Source: Candidatus Roizmanbacteria bacterium
GTDB lineage: Bacteria > Patescibacteriota > Microgenomatia > UBA1406 > GWC2-37-13
NCBI GenBank assembly: GCA_026395475.1
Contig: JAPLYQ010000040.1
Span: forward strand, 1 to 8,772
Reading direction: 5' to 3'
DNA: 8,772 nt
Numbering within the stretch: the first letter of the stretch is position 1; each line of letters opens with the position of its first letter. Positions 5,849-8,772 of the stretch are shown one piece after another. The notes beneath the pieces were generated by a model, which saw nothing but the letters and a program-made list of their open reading frames with translations, did no database searches and had not been told where the DNA came from. A program made the position numbers and the translations under genes.

Positions 5849-6755
5849 TTTTTGAATTCATTATTTTTTGATAACTATTTTCAATAGCATTTATTTCACC
5901 TTTGCCTGCGATATCCGAAAGTATTAAAGCGGTATCTCTCCTAAAATAATGTATATTATTCCTAATAATAGAGATTATACTTTTTGGCAATGCCAATGAA
6001 AGGTAGTAAAAAAACATAAAGGAAAAATTGGCAGTAATATTCTTATCAAACTGGGAAAGTGCTGTTTTATATTTAATGAGGTTTTTATTATTTGTAAAAT
6101 ACTTGATAGTAGGAAGTAAAAAAATACTTGCCTTTCTTATTGTCTCAGAGTATTCAGATCGGTATTTTTTAAATTCACCTTTTGTTAAAATATGCTCGCT
6201 TAAGTAATCTAAATATGCAAAATCATTACTAGTTATGTTTTCATTTTTAAATACCAATCCAGAAATAAATGGGAGATTAACTTTGTCGAAGAAGCTAATA
6301 ATATCGAGAGAGTCTGAGTTTGGCTTTATGTGCCAATCCTTTTTTTTATCAATCCACACATGAGTAATTTTTGAGCTTGTTCTGCTTTGAGACAGGCAGT
6401 TTATGCGAACAAACCCTACTCCTTTTTTGACAATTAATGAATATACTTTCTTTAAGCTATCCTTGTAAAGTATTACGTCATCGTCCCCATGTGTGATAAT
6501 GTAATCGCCTTTTGCCTTTAGTACGCCCTGTATAACATTATTGATAAATCCAACGTTGGAAGCATTTTTAAAATATTTAATTCTCTTATCATTAAACTTA
6601 TCGACAACCTCTCTTGTATTGTCAGTTGAACAATTGTCTGATATTACTATTTCAAAATCTACAAAGTCTTGTTGTAAATAACTCTTCAAAGCAAAGTACA
6701 GCACCTCTGCCCTGTTGTATGTTGGAATAATGATAGAAAAAAATGGTTTATTCAT
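5838..6755 (-). CDS. Family 2 glycosyltransferase
   Basis: A 305-residue GT-A fold glycosyltransferase. The N-terminus starts directly with the first beta strand, FSIIIPTYNRA (6-16); ISDNCSTDNT (38-47) is the nucleotide-binding segment and HGDDD (89-93) is the D-x-D-type metal motif. The acceptor half (from about 120) is not a family I recognise, so donor and acceptor are unknown. A hydrophobic stretch around 240-262 (FSFMFFYYLSLALPKSIISII) may associate with the membrane. It probably transfers a nucleotide-activated sugar to a lipid-linked or surface glycan precursor on the cytoplasmic face. A 20-bp gap follows the membrane-protein gene upstream, so the two are probably one leftward transcript. 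A weak AGAG lies 6 nt before the ATG. Its stop (5838-5840) lies inside the convergent rfbH 3' end. Whether it uses the sugar made by the facing operon is a guess from position. Confidence 0.88.
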   Translation of the reverse strand: MNKPFFSIIIPTYNRAEVLYFALKSYLQQDFVDFEIVISDNCSTDNTREVVDKFNDKRIKYFKNASNVGFINNVIQGVLKAKGDYIITHGDDDVILYKDSLKKVYSLIVKKGVGFVRINCLSQSRTSSKITHVWIDKKKDWHIKPNSDSLDIISFFDKVNLPFISGLVFKNENITSNDFAYLDYLSEHILTKGEFKKYRSEYSETIRKASIFLLPTIKYFTNNKNLIKYKTALSQFDKNITANFSFMFFYYLSLALPKSIISIIRNNIHYFRRDTALILSDIAGKGEINAIENSYQKIMNSKINL

Positions 6756-6775
6756 AATATGCTCTGAAATTAAAA

Positions 6776-8772
6776 TTATTTTTTGAAAATCTTACGGGTA
6801 ACTCTAAACAATAGTAGACAGAATAAAAGAATTGCAAAAACAGCTGACAAAATAAATGCGGCCAAATAATAAGCTTGTCGTTTATAGTATAGTAATAGTG
6901 TAAATGTAATGGACCCATCTAGATTCTCTGTATAATATTTCCAGTCTCGAGTATTGTCTAAATTTATTTTCGGATACCCTTCCCTTTTTAGTTCATCCAT
7001 ATTAATAAGACTAATAATATGATTTTTACTAAGAACCCACTTATTAATTGGTGTTTTAATACTATTGAGACTTTCACTAACGAAATCGCTCTTTCTAAAG
7101 AGATATTTTAGTTCATCAAGACTTGGCAGTTCTGAAATTGGAGAGTAGCACTCTTTAAATTTCATAAAATCTATATCAAAAATATGAACCTCACAATTAT
7201 AACGATCGACTTTCTGCAAAAATAGGCTCCAATCTTGTTTATAATTGGAATTAAAAGAAATACTTGAATTATTTTTGATAGTAGTATTTATAATATATTT
7301 GGAAGGATTAATTTTTTTTATTAAAATATTTTCGCCAATAATTCTCGGATAGAATAGATTATCATCCACTTTATACACTATAAAATAGTCATTTGATATT
7401 ATTTGCGCAAGTCCTTTATTTGTCTGACTAGATAACATTTTAATAAAATTGGTTGAAGCATGTTGTTTGACTTTAGTGTTAACGAGTGACTTGTCATAAA
7501 TAACAAATCTAATATTATTTTTACCCAAATATTTTGCAATTGAATTGAGTTGATTGCTACTAATAACTTCATCAATTTCTCCCTCTTTTCTTTTAGAGTA
7601 ATCTTCTCCGTCATTATTGGATATTACACCTTTATTAAAAAAATCTTGGATAAAATTTACGCCTGAATTTCGACCCATCCAAGTGTATTGTTTATATTCT
7701 GTATAAGGTAAATATAAAATATAAAAATCATACTTTTGCCTATTTATATATTCTTGGAGTTTAAAGTAATCCTTTGGAATATCTAACTTAGAAAAAGGAA
7801 TTCCATCAGAAAATGAATATAATGCACTTAGACAAACTACAAATGTGAATATAAAGAAATATATTCGTATGATTTTTATATTCTGTAACCTTTTTATTGC
7901 ATGTACGAATAGATAGAGTACAAGAAGTAAATTTATCAAATTTACATTAACAAATGTTCGAAAAAAGCTAAAAAAAGGAAAGAAATCTAATAAAAACTTA
8001 AATACAAACCCCAAAGGAGTAGCGGGACCGAAAGAGAATAAAGTAAAAATAAGGACTAAGCCAAAAAGATATAAATTTCTTATATTCTTATTCTTATTCT
8101 TATACAAATCAACAATAATAGCCCCCCAAAGAGAGAGATATAAAATTACTAATGGGACTGTGAGAAATAATAGTGAAGTAGGTAGCATGTATGTAGCACT
8201 ACTTCTTGGAGAAAATATCATTGATTTAGAAACCTTAGCATATGTAGAATTGATTGATATTAGTGAAGTTGTTGATTCATTTAGAATGATGTTTGAACTC
8301 CTAGAAAAAAATGATGATAAAAATGGATAGATCCAAAAAAAATTTAAAAAAATAATTAAGCCCATTATTAAAAAAGCATGAGTATATTTTTTATCAATTA
8401 TAAAAAATATATAAACAATCACTATATAAAATATAAAAATGAAAGGATGAATAATAAAGAGCGAGGCCAACGGAATCAATAATAAATGCAGTTGATTTTG
8501 AGATTTACGACATCTTTCGTATATAAGCAGAAATAGTATTAATCCATTAATACTCATTGAGTATGTAAGAGTAGCCATAGAAATGGTGTGATATAGGTAT
8601 TCTGGACTATATACAAAGATCAATGCAATAGATAGATTGATAAAATAACCTAAACGATTTTTCAGTATATCCTTAACAAGGAAATAGACTAAGGTTACAC
8701 TTACAAGCACACTCAAATAAAAGACTAGATATGTGGCTAATTTAAGAGGGAATAATGAATAAAGAATTTTTA
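6776..8772 (-). CDS. Large polytopic membrane protein (GT-C/YfhO-like) with extracytoplasmic C-terminal domain; N-terminus outside window
   Basis: The frame stays open from the stop at 6776-6778 to the right edge, giving 664 residues; a TTG at 8716 is not a believable start, because 18 in-frame codons of membrane sequence (KILYSLFPLK...) lie upstream of it. Roughly nine or ten hydrophobic segments occupy residues 5 to about 320, with an SFFRTF motif (268-273) that resembles the 'F-R-x-P/F' element in GT-C/YfhO-type proteins. A soluble domain follows (about 325-625), including YILYLPYTEYKQYTW (350-364) and SFNSNYKQDW plus a later KWVLSK, which I associate with uncharacterised Microgenomates membrane glycosyltransferases. 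One last membrane span (about 635-657) ends in a basic tail. The likely role is sugar transfer or lipid-linked sugar handling at the outer face of the membrane. The acidic catalytic loop expected early in GT-C enzymes would lie off the window. Family assignment is moderate, gene call strong. Confidence 0.8.
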   Translation of the reverse strand, partial: KILYSLFPLKLATYLVFYLSVLVSVTLVYFLVKDILKNRLGYFINLSIALIFVYSPEYLYHTISMATLTYSMSINGLILFLLIYERCRKSQNQLHLLLIPLASLFIIHPFIFIFYIVIVYIFFIIDKKYTHAFLIMGLIIFLNFFWIYPFLSSFFSRSSNIILNESTTSLISINSTYAKVSKSMIFSPRSSATYMLPTSLLFLTVPLVILYLSLWGAIIVDLYKNKNKNIRNLYLFGLVLIFTLFSFGPATPLGFVFKFLLDFFPFFSFFRTFVNVNLINLLLVLYLFVHAIKRLQNIKIIRIYFFIFTFVVCLSALYSFSDGIPFSKLDIPKDYFKLQEYINRQKYDFYILYLPYTEYKQYTWMGRNSGVNFIQDFFNKGVISNNDGEDYSKRKEGEIDEVISSNQLNSIAKYLGKNNIRFVIYDKSLVNTKVKQHASTNFIKMLSSQTNKGLAQIISNDYFIVYKVDDNLFYPRIIGENILIKKINPSKYIINTTIKNNSSISFNSNYKQDWSLFLQKVDRYNCEVHIFDIDFMKFKECYSPISELPSLDELKYLFRKSDFVSESLNSIKTPINKWVLSKNHIISLINMDELKREGYPKINLDNTRDWKYYTENLDGSITFTLLLYYKRQAYYLAAFILSAVFAILLFCLLLFRVTRKIFKK
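8084..8103. repeat. Short hexanucleotide tandem repeat (ATTCTT x3) inside the membrane-protein gene
   Basis: ATTCTT occurs three times in tandem (8084-8101) plus two bases, with an imperfect copy just before. On the coding strand it gives KNKNKN, visible residues 224-229, in a loop between two membrane segments. The six-base unit means copy-number change would keep the frame. It is short and could be chance in AT-rich DNA. Confidence 0.45.

Noticed and set aside
5838..6270. Possible third in-frame deletion, in the acceptor half of the GT2 glycosyltransferase
   Set aside because: The C-terminal half of such enzymes is too variable to tell; 305 residues is an ordinary length and the catalytic motifs are intact.
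7399..7614. 71-residue minus-strand frame inside the membrane-protein gene
   Set aside because: It overlaps a well-supported longer gene in another frame of the same strand and shows no motif.

Overview
The window is AT-rich DNA, gap-free and densely coded, from what looks like a candidate-phyla-radiation bacterium (Patescibacteria, Microgenomates-like). The reasons are the small tightly packed genes, ATGA stop/start overlaps, few clear Shine-Dalgarno sites, and surface-sugar genes beside large polytopic membrane proteins with the layout I associate with that group. The assignment is an inference. TGA works as a stop (three ATGA overlaps), which argues against the TGA=Gly code of Gracilibacteria/Absconditabacteria.

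Layout: (1) positions 1-503, minus strand: a 3'-truncated membrane-anchored protein of unknown function. (2) 504-548: a 45-bp divergent intergenic region with -10-like boxes for both directions, including a perfect 12-bp AT palindrome; neither gene has an obvious Shine-Dalgarno site, so both mRNAs may be leaderless. (3) 549-5848, plus strand: a six-gene operon for a CDP-linked deoxysugar, in the order rfbF (glucose-1-phosphate cytidylyltransferase), rfbG-like (CDP-glucose 4,6-dehydratase), a short SDR epimerase/reductase, a split transketolase (N- and C-terminal subunits), and rfbH-like (CDP-4-keto-6-deoxyglucose 3-dehydratase). (4) 5838-8772, minus strand: a GT2 glycosyltransferase whose stop overlaps the rfbH stop, and upstream of it a large membrane protein that runs off the right edge.

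How the genes may work together: RfbF and RfbG would make CDP-4-keto-6-deoxyglucose and RfbH would remove the C3 hydroxyl. The thiamine-diphosphate transketolase pair, tightly coupled inside the same operon, could add a two-carbon ketol unit to the 4-keto group. The SDR would then reduce the product, and glycosyltransferases would build it into a surface glycan. Yersiniose biosynthesis (YerE/YerF) gives a precedent for the logic, although YerE belongs to a different ThDP family. A branched-sugar product is therefore a hypothesis.

The most surprising observation is that two genes of this operon appear to carry precise in-frame internal deletions. The SDR goes straight from its N-terminal Rossmann half to the C-terminal RDF-YVDD part and lacks the segment with the catalytic Tyr-xxx-Lys. 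RfbH goes from FRD straight to GFNLK and lacks the roughly 40-residue loop that holds the [2Fe-2S] cysteines. Reading frame is kept in both. They could be real remodelling, decay, or strain-mixture assembly artefacts. No tRNA, rRNA, CRISPR, insertion sequence or convincing intrinsic terminator was seen, and no gap between genes exceeds 45 bp.
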